39,216 nt of DNA from Gammaproteobacteria bacterium (GCA_018698975.1 JABIPQ010000023.1:1-39216), one strand, 5' to 3'; shown: positions 8,769 through 18,785, numbered from the stretch's first letter. Translations and numbers: made by a program. Notes: generated by a model from the letters alone, not told the origin.

Positions 8769-9254
8769 ATGAGTAACGGAAGAATCCTGGTTGCAGACAT
8801 AGAAAATGTATCCATCCTGAAGTTTGTCGGCGATGTCCGTGTCATTATGGGTGCAGCGCTGGAAAACTATTTTTCCTCTCTCTATGAAAAGTCTATTCTC
8901 GATAAAGTGATTGTTGATATGACAGAAACCGAGGGCATTGATAGTACCGCTCTAGGTTTGCTGGCGAAGATGGCGATTCAATTACGCAATCGTTTTAATG
9001 TGAGTCCTATAGTAATTTCAACCAATGCTGATATTACCCGAATTCTGAAAAGCATGAGCTTCGATTTGATCTGCGATATTGTCGAAGAGTCAGCACGGAA
9101 AGCGATAGATTTTGATGAGTTAAATCAATTGGACGTACCTGATGAGTTGGTCAGGCAAAAAGTTATTGATGCGCATCAGACACTGATGGCTCTAAGCGAA
9201 GATAATCGTATCGAGTTTCAGGACCTGGTGTCTGCGTTAAAAGCAAACGGCTAA
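8769..9254 (+). CDS. STAS-domain anti-sigma factor antagonist (HsbA-like)
   Basis: This 161-residue protein has a STAS domain at residues 1-110. The conserved loop TEGIDSTALGLLAKMA carries Ser59, the expected phosphorylation site. The pattern RILVADIENVSILKFVGDVR at the start and ETEGIDST are the HsbA type of the family. About 50 residues C-terminal to the domain are acidic and helical. In Pseudomonas, HsbA binds the anti-sigma factor FlgM or the cyclase HsbD depending on its phosphorylation state, linking flagellar genes and cyclic-di-GMP. Here the partner upstream phosphatase would remove the phosphate. Assignment to HsbA rests on the domain pair and motif, not on any visible FlgM or HsbD. 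Confidence 0.88.
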   Translation: MSNGRILVADIENVSILKFVGDVRVIMGAALENYFSSLYEKSILDKVIVDMTETEGIDSTALGLLAKMAIQLRNRFNVSPIVISTNADITRILKSMSFDLICDIVEESARKAIDFDELNQLDVPDELVRQKVIDAHQTLMALSEDNRIEFQDLVSALKANG

Positions 9255-9256
9255 AT

Positions 9257-9721
9257 TCAAACGCCTGCCTTGTCCCGGGCATTCACTTTACTTTTAATAA
9301 AATCTACATGTGAAAGGTAAAGCAGGTCTGCTACCTTTCGAATCAGATGTTCTTCATAACGATCAATATGGCCGTCGGCATAGGCTACTTCCCACATGTT
9401 ATGGATTAACATGACTTTTTCGGAATACTCAAAGCGCTCGTTCATAAGACTGGTGAACTGATAGAGGGAAGTTGCATCCCTGACTTCTTCTTCAGCTAGC
9501 ACCATTAATTCCTGAAGATCAGTTTCATCCAGTTCAAAGCGGGTTCTGAGTATTTCTACCAGGGCAGCTGTTTCAGTTTCATCAATATTGCGGTCTGCTT
9601 TGCAAAGCTCAATCATCAAGGCAGCACTGGCAAGATGGAGCTGATCGACAGAGTGCTTTTCACTGTTTGCCTCCTCGCAACTGAAATGACTTTCAAAAAA
9701 ACTGGTGATGGTGCTTAACAT
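9257..9721 (-). CDS. TerB-family protein
   Basis: The product has 154 residues and an all-helical TerB fold, with two repeated acidic signatures: LCKADRNIDETE near residue 40 and VAYADGHIDRYEE near residue 112. These A-D-x-x-[IH]-D motifs are the metal-binding-like elements of the TerB/DjlA N-terminal family. Such proteins occur in many proteobacteria as single domains with no firm function; a tellurite role should not be assumed. The start overlaps the end of dusA by 7 bases, so the two are probably co-transcribed and coupled. It converges with the STAS gene, only 2 bases apart. Confidence 0.82.
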   Translation of the reverse strand: MLSTITSFFESHFSCEEANSEKHSVDQLHLASAALMIELCKADRNIDETETAALVEILRTRFELDETDLQELMVLAEEEVRDATSLYQFTSLMNERFEYSEKVMLIHNMWEVAYADGHIDRYEEHLIRKVADLLYLSHVDFIKSKVNARDKAGV

Positions 9722-10737
9722 AGCGCTTCCTGAGAAATTGAATCTGTGGTGGTTGAATTTTTTCGTATAAAACTACCTGCCTGTTCCAGGATTTCGATTC
9801 CAGAGGTGTCTTTATGAGCATTTTCACTCAAGTAGCGACGGAATTGTTTCGCACCTGGTTGTCCCTGAAACAATCCAAGTATATGACGACTCATATGCTT
9901 GAGGGCTGTGCCGCTAATCATTTCTTCTCTGGCATAGTCTATAAACTGCTCCAGTACTTCTTCCTGAGAAATAATAGACTCATTACTGTTAAATATTTCC
10001 TGATCCACTTGAGCCAGCATTCCGGGGTTCTGATATGCCTCGCGGCCAATCATTACACCGTCAACCTTCCCCAATAATTGCTTTGCCTGGTCCAGAGTGC
10101 GAATACCACCGTTAATGACAATCTCAAGATCGGGATATTGTTCTTTGATATTAAAGACCCGTTCATAGTTAAGCGGAGGAATCTCCCTGTTTTGTTTAGG
10201 GCTAAGTCCGTCCAGAACCGCGATACGGGCATGAATGATAAAACAATGTGTTCCTGAGCGGGCAACAGTACCGACAAAATGACTCAGGTGCTCAAGAGAA
10301 TCAATATCATCGATCCCTGTGCGGCATTTTATGGTCACCGGAATATCGACAGCTTCTTGCATTGCCGTCATACATTCGGCAACAAGTTCGGGTTCGGCCA
10401 TCAGGCAAGCACCGATTTTTCCTCGCTGTACCCGGTCGCTGGGGCAACCGGCATTGAGGTTAATTTCGCTGTACCCGGCTTGCTCACCCATTTTTGCCGA
10501 GGCTGCCAGATCCTGCGGTTCACTCCCACCAAGCTGCAAGGCAAGCGGCTGCTCAGTGCTATTAAAGCGCAAAAACCGTTCAGCTTCGCCGTGCAGCAAG
10601 GCGCCAGTGGTGACCATTTCGGTATAGAGCAGGGTGTGCCGGGAAAACAGGCGCAGGAAATAGCGGCAATGCCGGTCAGTCCAGTCCATCATCGGGGCTA
10701 CGCAAAAGCGGTGTTGAAAGTTATTCTGGGTTTTCAT
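9715..10737 (-). CDS. dusA: tRNA-dihydrouridine(20/20a) synthase DusA
   Basis: DusA reduces uridines 20 and 20a in the D-loop of tRNA using FMN and NADPH. The 340-residue protein has the N-terminal signature RFCVAPMMDWTDRHCRYFLR, the substrate loop LNLNAGCPS-type motif EINLNAGCPSDRV with catalytic Cys98, the RTGIDD and HAR motifs, and the FMN phosphate motif NGGI...DGVMIGREAYQNP. The combination APMMDWTDRH with Cys98 and the C-terminal RH-LGLFQGQPGA segment is the DusA branch rather than DusB or DusC. It is divergent from yceI across a gap containing a perfect palindrome, and is followed by an overlapping TerB-like gene. Confidence 0.95.
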   Translation of the reverse strand: MKTQNNFQHRFCVAPMMDWTDRHCRYFLRLFSRHTLLYTEMVTTGALLHGEAERFLRFNSTEQPLALQLGGSEPQDLAASAKMGEQAGYSEINLNAGCPSDRVQRGKIGACLMAEPELVAECMTAMQEAVDIPVTIKCRTGIDDIDSLEHLSHFVGTVARSGTHCFIIHARIAVLDGLSPKQNREIPPLNYERVFNIKEQYPDLEIVINGGIRTLDQAKQLLGKVDGVMIGREAYQNPGMLAQVDQEIFNSNESIISQEEVLEQFIDYAREEMISGTALKHMSRHILGLFQGQPGAKQFRRYLSENAHKDTSGIEILEQAGSFIRKNSTTTDSISQEALC

Positions 10738-10796
10738 TATTCATATATTCCTGTTGCGCATTATATAAGAAGCGAGCGCAACAGGCATGAGGCATT

Positions 10797-10818
10797 ACTA
10801 TGTATTTGTATACATAGT
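10797..10818. promoter_or_regulatory. perfect 9+4+9 palindrome, likely operator
   Basis: ACTATGTAT (10797-10805) and ATACATAGT (10810-10818) are perfect inverted arms around TTGT. It lies 59 bases upstream of the dusA start and 70 upstream of the yceI start, in a divergent promoter region. There is no T-run on either side, so a protein-binding operator is more likely than a terminator. The regulator is unknown. Confidence 0.55.
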
Positions 10819-10888
10819 GAACGGTAGACTTTCACCGGGAATATAGTGTATGTTGCTGGCCTTCCAAATTCTATAAATGAGTTAAAAA

Positions 10889-11446
10889 ATGAAAAATATT
10901 ACTTTCCTGGCGATTTTATTGACCGCCTCTATATCTACAGCCTTTGCCGATGACTATGTAATTGATGGCACTGGCGCTGGTATGCATAGCTCTATCAGCT
11001 TTAAGGCCAGTCATATCGGCATTAGTTCACTTTGGGGGCGTTTCAACAACATCACCGGAAACATGTCTTATGATGCGGATAATATTTCAGCGTCAACAAT
11101 TGCGGTGAACATAGATCCTGCCAGTATTGATACCAACCATGAAGCTAGAGACACCCATTTGCGTACCAGCGACTACCTCAATGTTGAAGAACAGCCCAGT
11201 GCCAGCTTTACCAGCACATCAGTTGAAGATCTGGGTAATGGTCGTGTGAAGATTAATGGTACTTTTAATCTGCATGGCATTACTAAAGACATTAGCTTTG
11301 AAGCTGTAAGAACCGGAGAAGGTGAAACCCCTTTCGGTGATTATCGCGTTGGCTTTGAAGGTGAAATGATGCTGGACACTTCCGAGTATGGCATTAACGG
11401 TGGAATGATTTCGCTTGTTTTGGCTATCGAAGGTGTTCGCCAGTAG
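10889..11446 (+). CDS. yceI: periplasmic YceI-family lipocalin-like protein
   Basis: YceI proteins are periplasmic beta-barrels that bind polyisoprenoid or other lipids. The 185-residue product has a signal peptide (MKNITFLAILLTASISTAFA) with cleavage expected before DDYVID. Mature sequence shows the family marks HSSISFKASHIGISSLWGRF, the DTNHEARDTHLRTSDYLNVE motif near residue 80, P-SASFTST, and LHGITKDISF. The length is normal. The gene stands alone, divergent from dusA, and is followed by a terminator-like hairpin. Family-level assignment is firm; the exact ligand is not known from sequence. Confidence 0.93.
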   Translation: MKNITFLAILLTASISTAFADDYVIDGTGAGMHSSISFKASHIGISSLWGRFNNITGNMSYDADNISASTIAVNIDPASIDTNHEARDTHLRTSDYLNVEEQPSASFTSTSVEDLGNGRVKINGTFNLHGITKDISFEAVRTGEGETPFGDYRVGFEGEMMLDTSEYGINGGMISLVLAIEGVRQ

Positions 11447-11529
11447 AACTACCGGGCTGCTTTATCAGGAAGGCCGTCAGACTGTTGCAGGTTTTTCCAG
11501 TAGCCATTATTTTAGTAATTCTGAGTAAT

Positions 11530-11560
11530 CCTTCTTTCGGGCTCTTCGGAAGAAGGTTTA
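11530..11560 (+). terminator. hairpin between convergent yceI and dehydrogenase gene
   Basis: CCTTCTTTC (11530-11538) pairs with GGAAGAAGG (11548-11556), a 9-bp stem with one wobble and a 9-base loop, followed on the plus strand by TTTACCCTTT. It sits between convergent genes, 84 bases after yceI. The T-run is weak, so confidence is moderate. Confidence 0.5.
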
Positions 11561-11584
11561 CCCTTTAGCATCCAGTAAAGATAA

Positions 11585-12430
11585 TCATTCAGGCTTTCTG
11601 GACACCATTTCAAGGACTCCTTCAATGTCAGGCTCTTCAGCTGCATCCTTGAAAGCGGCCTGTCGCTCATAAATCTCAGCTGCAGCCAGAAAAAATGCCG
11701 GTGGCATTCCTGAAGCCTCAAGTGTCGCTGCGATCTCTTTCATCTCACCGCTAAATCGCCAGGCTTTTCTGGCGACCTGCTTAATGCGAGCCTGGCTTTT
11801 TTCGGTAAAGCCGGGAGTATATATCTCCCATTGTTTTTCCAGGGCTTGCCTGACTCCCATGGCCTCAGCCGCGCCTAGAATCGCTGTATGCAGGGCAGCG
11901 GTACCCTTGCTGTTGGCCGCGAAACACATTTTCAGTCCTGATGCCTGACCTATTTCATCACCAAGCACCGATGTTTCAAGCGGACCATTTGAAAAGCACT
12001 CCGCGACTTTTTCTGCTTCCGTGCCAGACAGGTAAAGCCAGGTAGTGCCAGGTTTAATTGCCGGCATTCCGATGATGCCGCCGTCGACAAAGCTGATGTC
12101 ATCATTAGCCATAGAGGCAGCAATGGTTTTAACGGTATCAGGGGCGATTGCATTAAGGTCTGCATAAATACCCTGGTAATTACAGGCAAGTACCTCTGAG
12201 GCAAGCTGACTCGCACCATGAGGGGGGCAAACAGAAATTAACACGTCACAGGTATCGCAAAGTTCTTGCAGGTCAGGCAGGGACTTCAGGCCAGCTCCTA
12301 TTGCTCTTTGTCGGCTTGCCTGACTTCTTCCTGCTTCACACCAGTAGACATCCTGGCCACTATGCAGAGCAGATGCTGCAATGGAAATGCCCATTTCACC
12401 CGGATGTAATATTCCAATTCGTGCAGGCAT
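11585..12430 (-). CDS. NAD-binding 6-phosphogluconate/3-hydroxyisobutyrate dehydrogenase-like protein
   Basis: The 281-residue protein has an N-terminal Rossmann fold with GILHPGEMGISIAASAL (residues 5-21), in place of the usual GLGxMG, and a helical C-terminal half. The GLKMCFAANSKGTAALHTA segment (about 168-186) places the C-terminus in the DUF1932 group of putative phosphogluconate-dehydrogenase-like enzymes. It carries the Lys expected to act in catalysis. The substrate cannot be told. Its ATG follows the roxA stop by a single base, and its ribosome site AAGGA lies inside the roxA end, so the two are translated together as the last members of the purB-roxA operon. Confidence 0.82.
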   Translation of the reverse strand: MPARIGILHPGEMGISIAASALHSGQDVYWCEAGRSQASRQRAIGAGLKSLPDLQELCDTCDVLISVCPPHGASQLASEVLACNYQGIYADLNAIAPDTVKTIAASMANDDISFVDGGIIGMPAIKPGTTWLYLSGTEAEKVAECFSNGPLETSVLGDEIGQASGLKMCFAANSKGTAALHTAILGAAEAMGVRQALEKQWEIYTPGFTEKSQARIKQVARKAWRFSGEMKEIAATLEASGMPPAFFLAAAEIYERQAAFKDAAEEPDIEGVLEMVSRKPE

Positions 12431-12431
12431 A

Positions 12432-13591
12432 TTAATTTTCCTTGATTATGCAGCCTTGATTGTAAAGATAGCAAAGCAGTTTCAGGCAATCTTCATTACG
12501 CTGGTAATTTTTTAGTTCAAGTTTGCGGCCTGCAGCACTTTGCAATTCATCATTGAGTTGCAAAAGTTTTTCACTGACATCATGGAGCAGCACAGATTCG
12601 CCATTGGCAAAAAAGTACAGATTGGATGCCAGATAGTGGCAGGCAAAGCGAGTGACAGGGTGAGGGGCCAGATGCATCCCTTTTTGCAATTGAACGGCCA
12701 TTTCTGCGGGAGATAAAGCTTGTTCAGGTGAGGTCAGTAATTCTTCCAGGCGGGGCTCTGTCATAAGGCGACCAAAGCACTGTATCAGTAACTCCTGATT
12801 ACCCAGGGCCCCCTGCAGCAAGGATTTGACTTGTTGCAAAGCATTGCTGCTGATGGCGCCGGGTTTTTGTTCGGGGTCTATAACCGGATCTCGATAGCGC
12901 TGATCAGCCGGGATAACGCTTTCTGCCTGAAAACTGAAGGCGGAGAGCAGTTCAGGTATATCCGGGGCTCTGAAGCCAATGGAATAGCACAGGCCGGGTT
13001 TCAGCGCCCGCCCCCAATGTGACATGCCCGCCGGGATGTAGAGTATATCTCCGGCATGTAATACATGGCTTTCAATTGCAGCAAAATTTTCCAGAATTTT
13101 CAGCCCGGAATCCGTAGTTATTGGTGTCTTGCTATTACACTGATGTCCGAGCTGCCATTCACGAACTCCCTGACCCTGCACCAGAAACACATCATAATAA
13201 TCAAAATGCGGGCCAACACCGCCGTCAACAGCAGCGTAACTGATCATCACATCATCCAGGCGCCAGGACGGAATGAAACTTACCTCCTGAAACAGCTGCT
13301 TAATTTCCGGTAACCAGTGGTCCACTGACTGCACCAGTAATGTCCAGTCCCGTTCCGGTAAAAAGGTAAAGTCCCGTTCTGAAAAAGGCCCTTGTTTCAT
13401 TTCCCAGGCCCCGTTGTTACTAAATACGAGTCGGGATTCCACATCGTCTTCACAAGCCATGCCGGCCAGCTCTTCAGGTGTCAGAAAGTCTTCAAAATTG
13501 GGCAGGGCGCCCTTGATCAATAGAGGTTTCTTTTGCCAGTATTCTGACAGAAAAACATGAATGTCTATGCTGTCATGCTGGTCAAGTATCA

Positions 13592-13592
<1 letters not shown>
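12432..13592 (-). CDS. roxA: ribosomal protein L16 arginine hydroxylase RoxA (YcfD)
   Basis: RoxA is a JmjC/cupin 2-oxoglutarate- and Fe(II)-dependent oxygenase that hydroxylates an arginine of ribosomal protein L16. The 386-residue product matches E. coli YcfD in order and length: WQKKPLLIKGA near residue 19, ELAGMACEDDVESRLV, the metal triad His129-x-Asp131 (GPHFDYYDVF) and His192 (PAGMSHWG), then GFRAPDIPELLSAF and a winged-helix-like C-terminal part. Its ATG overlaps the purB stop as TGATG, so it is coupled to purB. It probably shares the purB promoter. Confidence 0.94.
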
Positions 13593-14968
<1,376 letters not shown>

Positions 14969-15088
14969 CTACCGGCTCTTGAAAAGCACGCCATTATACG
15001 GCATAAAAGTCTGGAATAGCAGTCTTGAGGCCTTAGTTTTACTGAATACTTACTATTTTCTCCTGAAGACAAATAACTTTGTATATGC

Positions 15089-15116
15089 TTGATATATTAT
15101 AAGGGTTATTTATACT
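15089..15116 (+). promoter_or_regulatory. sigma-70 promoter of vapBC
   Basis: TTGATA (15089-15094) and TATACT (15111-15116) with a 16-bp spacer form a good sigma-70 promoter. Transcription would begin near 15123, 25 bases before vapB. The arms TATAT and ATATA around GCTTG (15082-15096) form a small dyad over the -35, a likely VapB/VapBC autoregulation site. Confidence 0.65.
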
Positions 15117-15147
15117 CTTTCAGAGTCATAGAAACAAAGGGGTTCCC

Positions 15148-15399
15148 ATGAGCAAGCCACCTGATAGCAATACGCCGGTTAATGAAAAAGTGAAGGCGAA
15201 ACTCTTTATTAATGGCCGCAGCCAGGCTGTTCGCATCCCCAAAGAACTGGCTTTCAGCGGCATAGATGCGGTTAATGTAGAAAAGCGGGGTAATGCCATT
15301 ATTCTTACCCCGGCCAGGCTGACCTGGGAATCTTTTGCGGGTCTCAATCCTGCTGATGAAGACTTTATGGTGATCAGGCCTCGTCTGGTTAAATCCTGA
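15148..15399 (+). CDS. vapB: VapB antitoxin (AbrB/SpoVT fold)
   Basis: VapB antitoxins bind their own operator through an N-terminal AbrB-type swapped-hairpin and block the PIN toxin with their C-terminus. The 83-residue product shows KAKLFINGRSQAVRIPKELAF (residues 16-36), the VapB DNA-binding signature, then the conserved segment TWESFAGLNPADEDFM. The C-terminus after DFM is short (VIRPRLVKS) and lacks the acidic D-E-G-R-F type tail common in the family. It is preceded by a clear promoter and GGGG ribosome site, and followed after 43 bases by vapC, a wider gap than the usual overlap. Confidence 0.88.
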   Translation: MSKPPDSNTPVNEKVKAKLFINGRSQAVRIPKELAFSGIDAVNVEKRGNAIILTPARLTWESFAGLNPADEDFMVIRPRLVKS

Positions 15400-15442
15400 G
15401 TCATTAATTGCTGAACAGCGCTATTTAAAACAGGAATCACTA

Positions 15443-15850
15443 ATGATTATTATGCTGTCTTCCGATTTATGTCGCCTGGTTATCCGTGATCAGCCCACAG
15501 CACTGCTAGGCCGCTTGCAGGAATGGTCTGTGAATGGCGATGAGGTGGTAATTTCAGCGATTACTTACGCAGAGCTTATAGCTGGCGCCTTGCTGACCCA
15601 AAACCAGTCGTCCCATATTGCCTTGGTGGAAGCTTTTTGTGAGCGCTTGGAGGATGTGGTGCCATGGAACAGAGATGCGGTAGACAGTTATACAACTATT
15701 CAGCTGCAGGCGATGCGTGACGGTAAATCACTTAATATGAATGATGCCATGGTGGCTGCGCATGCATTGAGCCTTAGTGCCAGACTATTGACACATAACG
15801 GTAAACCATTTGTGGCAATTCCAGAGCTGGATCTTGAGATCTGGCAATAA
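15443..15850 (+). CDS. vapC: VapC-like PIN-domain toxin with altered active site
   Basis: The 135-residue protein is a PIN-domain VapC, a family of RNases that cleave tRNA or rRNA. Family features are clear: ISAITYAELIAGA with Glu44, MNDAMVAAHALS with Asp101, LLTHNGKPF with Asn119, and the C-terminal LEIW. The first catalytic Asp, normally in MLDTNxC, is missing: the aligned sequence is MLSSDLC, with Ser6 and Ser7 replacing D-T and Asp8 two positions later. The toxin may therefore be inactive, or use Asp8. ATG 15443 has AGGA upstream. It converges with hflD, 25 bases apart. Without the lost residue it would be a routine VapC. Confidence 0.87.
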   Translation: MIIMLSSDLCRLVIRDQPTALLGRLQEWSVNGDEVVISAITYAELIAGALLTQNQSSHIALVEAFCERLEDVVPWNRDAVDSYTTIQLQAMRDGKSLNMNDAMVAAHALSLSARLLTHNGKPFVAIPELDLEIWQ

Positions 15851-15875
15851 AGGGGAAAAAATAATAGTGAACCGC

Positions 15876-16514
15876 TTAATGAATTTCGTGAACCTTGTTC
15901 ATTAGTAACAATAGATTCCGGTCAATTTTTTTGCGGCCAATGAGTAAATGCCAGCGTCGGCCCTCCAGTTGATACCACAATACCGCTGAACGAATACCTG
16001 ACAGTAATACTGCGCGAATCTTGTCGGCGATTTCTTCATTCTTCAGAAACTTCACTTCTCCGGTCACCTGAATACGAAAGGGCAAGGTGCTCAGAGTATC
16101 TTTATATAAAGCGGATAGCTCCTGTATAAGCTGGTTATTACCGAGGTCCGGATCTTCAAGTGACAAGTGCTCCATAGCGTCCAGACGTTCGCCAATAAGG
16201 TCCAGCATGCCCTTTTTGGCCATCATTTTTCTTTCCAGGTGCATCAGGCCCAGAAAGTAACGCAGGACATCCGGGGATTTAAGTGATCCCTCATCATTTC
16301 TGACAATTTCCTGCAAGACCTGCATGCCCAGATTCAAGCGGCTTACTGAGCCGTACACCTCTTCGGTAGTTTTAGGATTGCTAATAAACAGACTGCGAAT
16401 AAGCGTATTAAGTTTGTCCTGACCTACCATGCCGTTCTGGGCCAATTGTTTTACCAGGTATGCAGACTGGGCGACGCCGGAAAGGGCAAGGCATTGTTGT
16501 AGTTTTATATTCAT
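15876..16514 (-). CDS. hflD: high-frequency-lysogenization protein HflD homolog
   Basis: HflD is a membrane-associated helical protein that in E. coli binds the lambda CII activator; its normal cellular role is less clear. The 212-residue product has the family length and the segments QQCLALSGVAQSAYLVKQLA at the start, LRYFLGLMHLERKM and LPFRIQVTGEVKFLKN, and GIRSAVLWYQLEGRRWHLL near the end. It follows mnmA by 44 bases on the same strand, as in E. coli and Pseudomonas. Downstream, purB would be expected but vapBC is found first. Confidence 0.93.
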   Translation of the reverse strand: MNIKLQQCLALSGVAQSAYLVKQLAQNGMVGQDKLNTLIRSLFISNPKTTEEVYGSVSRLNLGMQVLQEIVRNDEGSLKSPDVLRYFLGLMHLERKMMAKKGMLDLIGERLDAMEHLSLEDPDLGNNQLIQELSALYKDTLSTLPFRIQVTGEVKFLKNEEIADKIRAVLLSGIRSAVLWYQLEGRRWHLLIGRKKIDRNLLLLMNKVHEIH

Positions 16515-16558
16515 GGCTTGCTCTGAGTGCCGGCCTCGCAGCTTGATTAATAAGTGGT

Positions 16559-17656
16559 TTAGTTAAAAAACTCTTCGATCACGGCGCCACCGAGACAAAC
16601 ATCATCATCATAAAACACGATGGATTGCCCTGGCGTGACTGCCCTCTGGCGCTCTGCAAACGTTACCATAATGCGACCATCAACATCTTCAATTGTGCAG
16701 GCCTGATCAGCCTGTCGGTACCTGTTTTTGGCAGTACACTTTAATGGCAATGTCGGGGCTGAGTTGACCCAGTCAGGCTTGCCACAAAAAAGGCCTTTGG
16801 AAAATAACAGGGGATGCTCATTACCCTGAACAACAATTAAAACATTGCGCTCAAGATCCTTGCCGGCGACATACCATGGTGATTCCGGCATGTTTTTGCG
16901 GCCACCGATGCCCAGCCCCTGACGTTGTCCCAGGGTATGGAACATCAGACCACTGTGCTCGCCAAGTATTTCGCCTTCCGGTGTTTCAATGTTGCCCGGT
17001 TGTGCGGGGATATAGGTCTCCAGAAAATCTTTGAAACGCCTTTCGCCGATAAAGCAGATTCCCGTGCTGTCTTTTTTGTCATGGGTTACAAGGTCATGGC
17101 TTTCGGCCATCGCCCTGACTTCATGTTTTTCCAGTTCACCGACAGGAAACAGAGTGCGCGTGATCTGTGCTTCATTGACCGCGCAGAGGAAATAACTCTG
17201 ATCTTTGTTACCGTCCAGCCCTTTAAGCAATAAGGTATGGCCGTCTACGTCTTTTCTTCTGACATAGTGCCCGGTTGCGATCATGTCTGCGCCAAGAACG
17301 CTGGCATAGTCAAGGAAGGCTTTGAATTTTATTTCCCGGTTACACAGGATGTCCGGATTTGGTGTCCTGCCTGCGCGATACTCGGTCAGAAAATGTTCAA
17401 AAACATTATCCCAGTATTCAGCGGCAAAATTTGCGCTGTGCAGTTTAATACCCAGCTTTTCGCAAACCGTGCTGGCATCTCTCAGATCGTCCTTTGCCGT
17501 ACAATATTCAGTGCCATCATCTTCATCCCAGTTTTTCATGAACAGGCCTTCTACCTGATAACCCTGTTCCAGCAATAGCAGAGCAGCAACGGAAGAATCC
17601 ACGCCGCCGGACATGCCAACTATTACTTTCACTTTTTTTGGGGAAGGGGCTGTCAT
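16559..17656 (-). CDS. mnmA: tRNA-uridine 2-sulfurtransferase MnmA
   Basis: MnmA activates U34 of tRNA-Lys, -Glu and -Gln with ATP and inserts sulfur delivered by the TusE relay, giving 2-thiouridine. The 365-residue protein has the ATP-pyrophosphatase loop [12 protein letters not shown] (14-25), the catalytic Cys105 in [12 protein letters not shown] and the persulfide Cys201 in [12 protein letters not shown]. The tRNA-binding C-terminal part includes [11 protein letters not shown]. It starts 4 bases after the nudJ stop and precedes hflD. Confidence 0.98.
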   Translation of the reverse strand: MTAPSPKKVKVIVGMSGGVDSSVAALLLLEQGYQVEGLFMKNWDEDDGTEYCTAKDDLRDASTVCEKLGIKLHSANFAAEYWDNVFEHFLTEYRAGRTPNPDILCNREIKFKAFLDYASVLGADMIATGHYVRRKDVDGHTLLLKGLDGNKDQSYFLCAVNEAQITRTLFPVGELEKHEVRAMAESHDLVTHDKKDSTGICFIGERRFKDFLETYIPAQPGNIETPEGEILGEHSGLMFHTLGQRQGLGIGGRKNMPESPWYVAGKDLERNVLIVVQGNEHPLLFSKGLFCGKPDWVNSAPTLPLKCTAKNRYRQADQACTIEDVDGRIMVTFAERQRAVTPGQSIVFYDDDVCLGGAVIEEFFN

Positions 17657-17660
17657 GGCC

Positions 17661-18113
17661 TTATAGTGCGTGCTGGATGCAGCTTAAGGGCAGGCGTGTG
17701 CCAGCGAGGTAGTCTTCAATCGCTTTTCTAACCAGAGGACTACGGGGTTTGAATTCAGGAGCCATGATTTCCTCAACGCTGAGCCAGTGTGCGGCAATGA
17801 TACCTTCATCCAGAGGGAGCAGGGGGTCGTGACTATCTGCTTGCGCAATAAAACAATGCCTTAGATAGGTAATACCGTTTTCTGCCTTGAAGACATAGGC
17901 TCCCAAAAAATCTGTCAGAGTGACATGCCATGCGGTTTCTTCAAGAGTTTCGCGCTGCGCTGCAGCGAATAAGGTCTCGCCTTCGTCCAGGTGGCCGGCT
18001 GGCTGATTAAACACGGTTTTACCATTGTCGACTTCTTCAACAAAAAGGAATTTTCCGTCCTTTTCTACAACGGTTGCGACTGTGCTGTGAGGTGTCCAGA
18101 TCATTGTGAGCAA
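17661..18113 (-). CDS. nudJ: Nudix hydrolase NudJ (phosphatase)
   Basis: NudJ hydrolyses nucleoside di- and triphosphates and hydroxymethylpyrimidine diphosphate. The 150-residue protein has a complete Nudix box at residues 40-62 (GHLDEGET, then RETLEETAW) and the flanking [19 protein letters not shown] and NQPAGHL segments. The position directly before mnmA (4-base gap) is the classical nudJ-mnmA-hflD arrangement, which supports NudJ over other Nudix proteins. Substrate range is taken from the family. Confidence 0.92.
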   Translation of the reverse strand: MLTMIWTPHSTVATVVEKDGKFLFVEEVDNGKTVFNQPAGHLDEGETLFAAAQRETLEETAWHVTLTDFLGAYVFKAENGITYLRHCFIAQADSHDPLLPLDEGIIAAHWLSVEEIMAPEFKPRSPLVRKAIEDYLAGTRLPLSCIQHAL

Positions 18114-18283
18114 TTTTTCTTACTATGGCTTCAAAAAAGGGTGCATCGTAACGGAATTTGAGCTCTTCTTAAATGCTTCTTTATAAACGGCCATTATTCT
18201 GAATTACAAAAGCCGCTTCATATATTGCTGGCGAACAGGGATAATTGGCGTCCATTGAACTTTAAGCAGGATAATCACCTCTT

Positions 18284-18763
18284 ATGTCTAAATTAACCCA
18301 TATTGATGCCAGTGGTCAGGCCCGCATGGTGGATGTTGGTGAAAAAGAGATCACCGAACGTAGCGCTACAGCGGAAGCCATTATCGATCTTCTGCCAGAG
18401 ACACTGAAACTGATTATGGAAGGCGGTCATAAAAAAGGTGATGTTTTTGCTGTTGCACGCATCGCAGGAATTCAGGCTGCGAAAAAATGCTCGGATCTTA
18501 TTCCCCTCTGTCATCCTTTAATGCTTAGTTCGGTCAAGGTTGAGCTGCAGGCGATTGAGAACAGCAGCCAGATAAGGGTACTTGCTACCTGTAAATTATC
18601 CGGACAGACCGGTGTGGAAATGGAGGCCTTAACTGCTGCTTCTGTTGCGGCTCTTACAGTCTATGATATGTGCAAAGCGGTGGATCGCGGTATGGTTATT
18701 CATAGTCTGCAGTTGCTGGAGAAGTCCGGCGGCAAGTCTGGACATTACAAACGTGACATCTGA
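18284..18763 (+). CDS. moaC: cyclic pyranopterin monophosphate synthase MoaC
   Basis: MoaC converts 3',8-cyclo-7,8-dihydro-GTP, the MoaA product, into cyclic pyranopterin monophosphate in molybdenum cofactor synthesis. The 159-residue protein shows the family motifs [33 protein letters not shown] and [21 protein letters not shown], with the terminal KSGGKSGHY. Its length is normal. It heads a three-gene unit, moaC-moaD-moaE, with 22- and 9-base gaps. MoaA is not in the window. Confidence 0.97.
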   Translation: MSKLTHIDASGQARMVDVGEKEITERSATAEAIIDLLPETLKLIMEGGHKKGDVFAVARIAGIQAAKKCSDLIPLCHPLMLSSVKVELQAIENSSQIRVLATCKLSGQTGVEMEALTAASVAALTVYDMCKAVDRGMVIHSLQLLEKSGGKSGHYKRDI

Positions 18764-18785
18764 AATAATCCTGTAGAGTCAAACC

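Noticed and set aside
10279-10827. 182-residue open frame antisense to dusA
   Set aside because: It overlaps the fully conserved dusA coding sequence on the other strand and has no recognisable family; it is a shadow frame.
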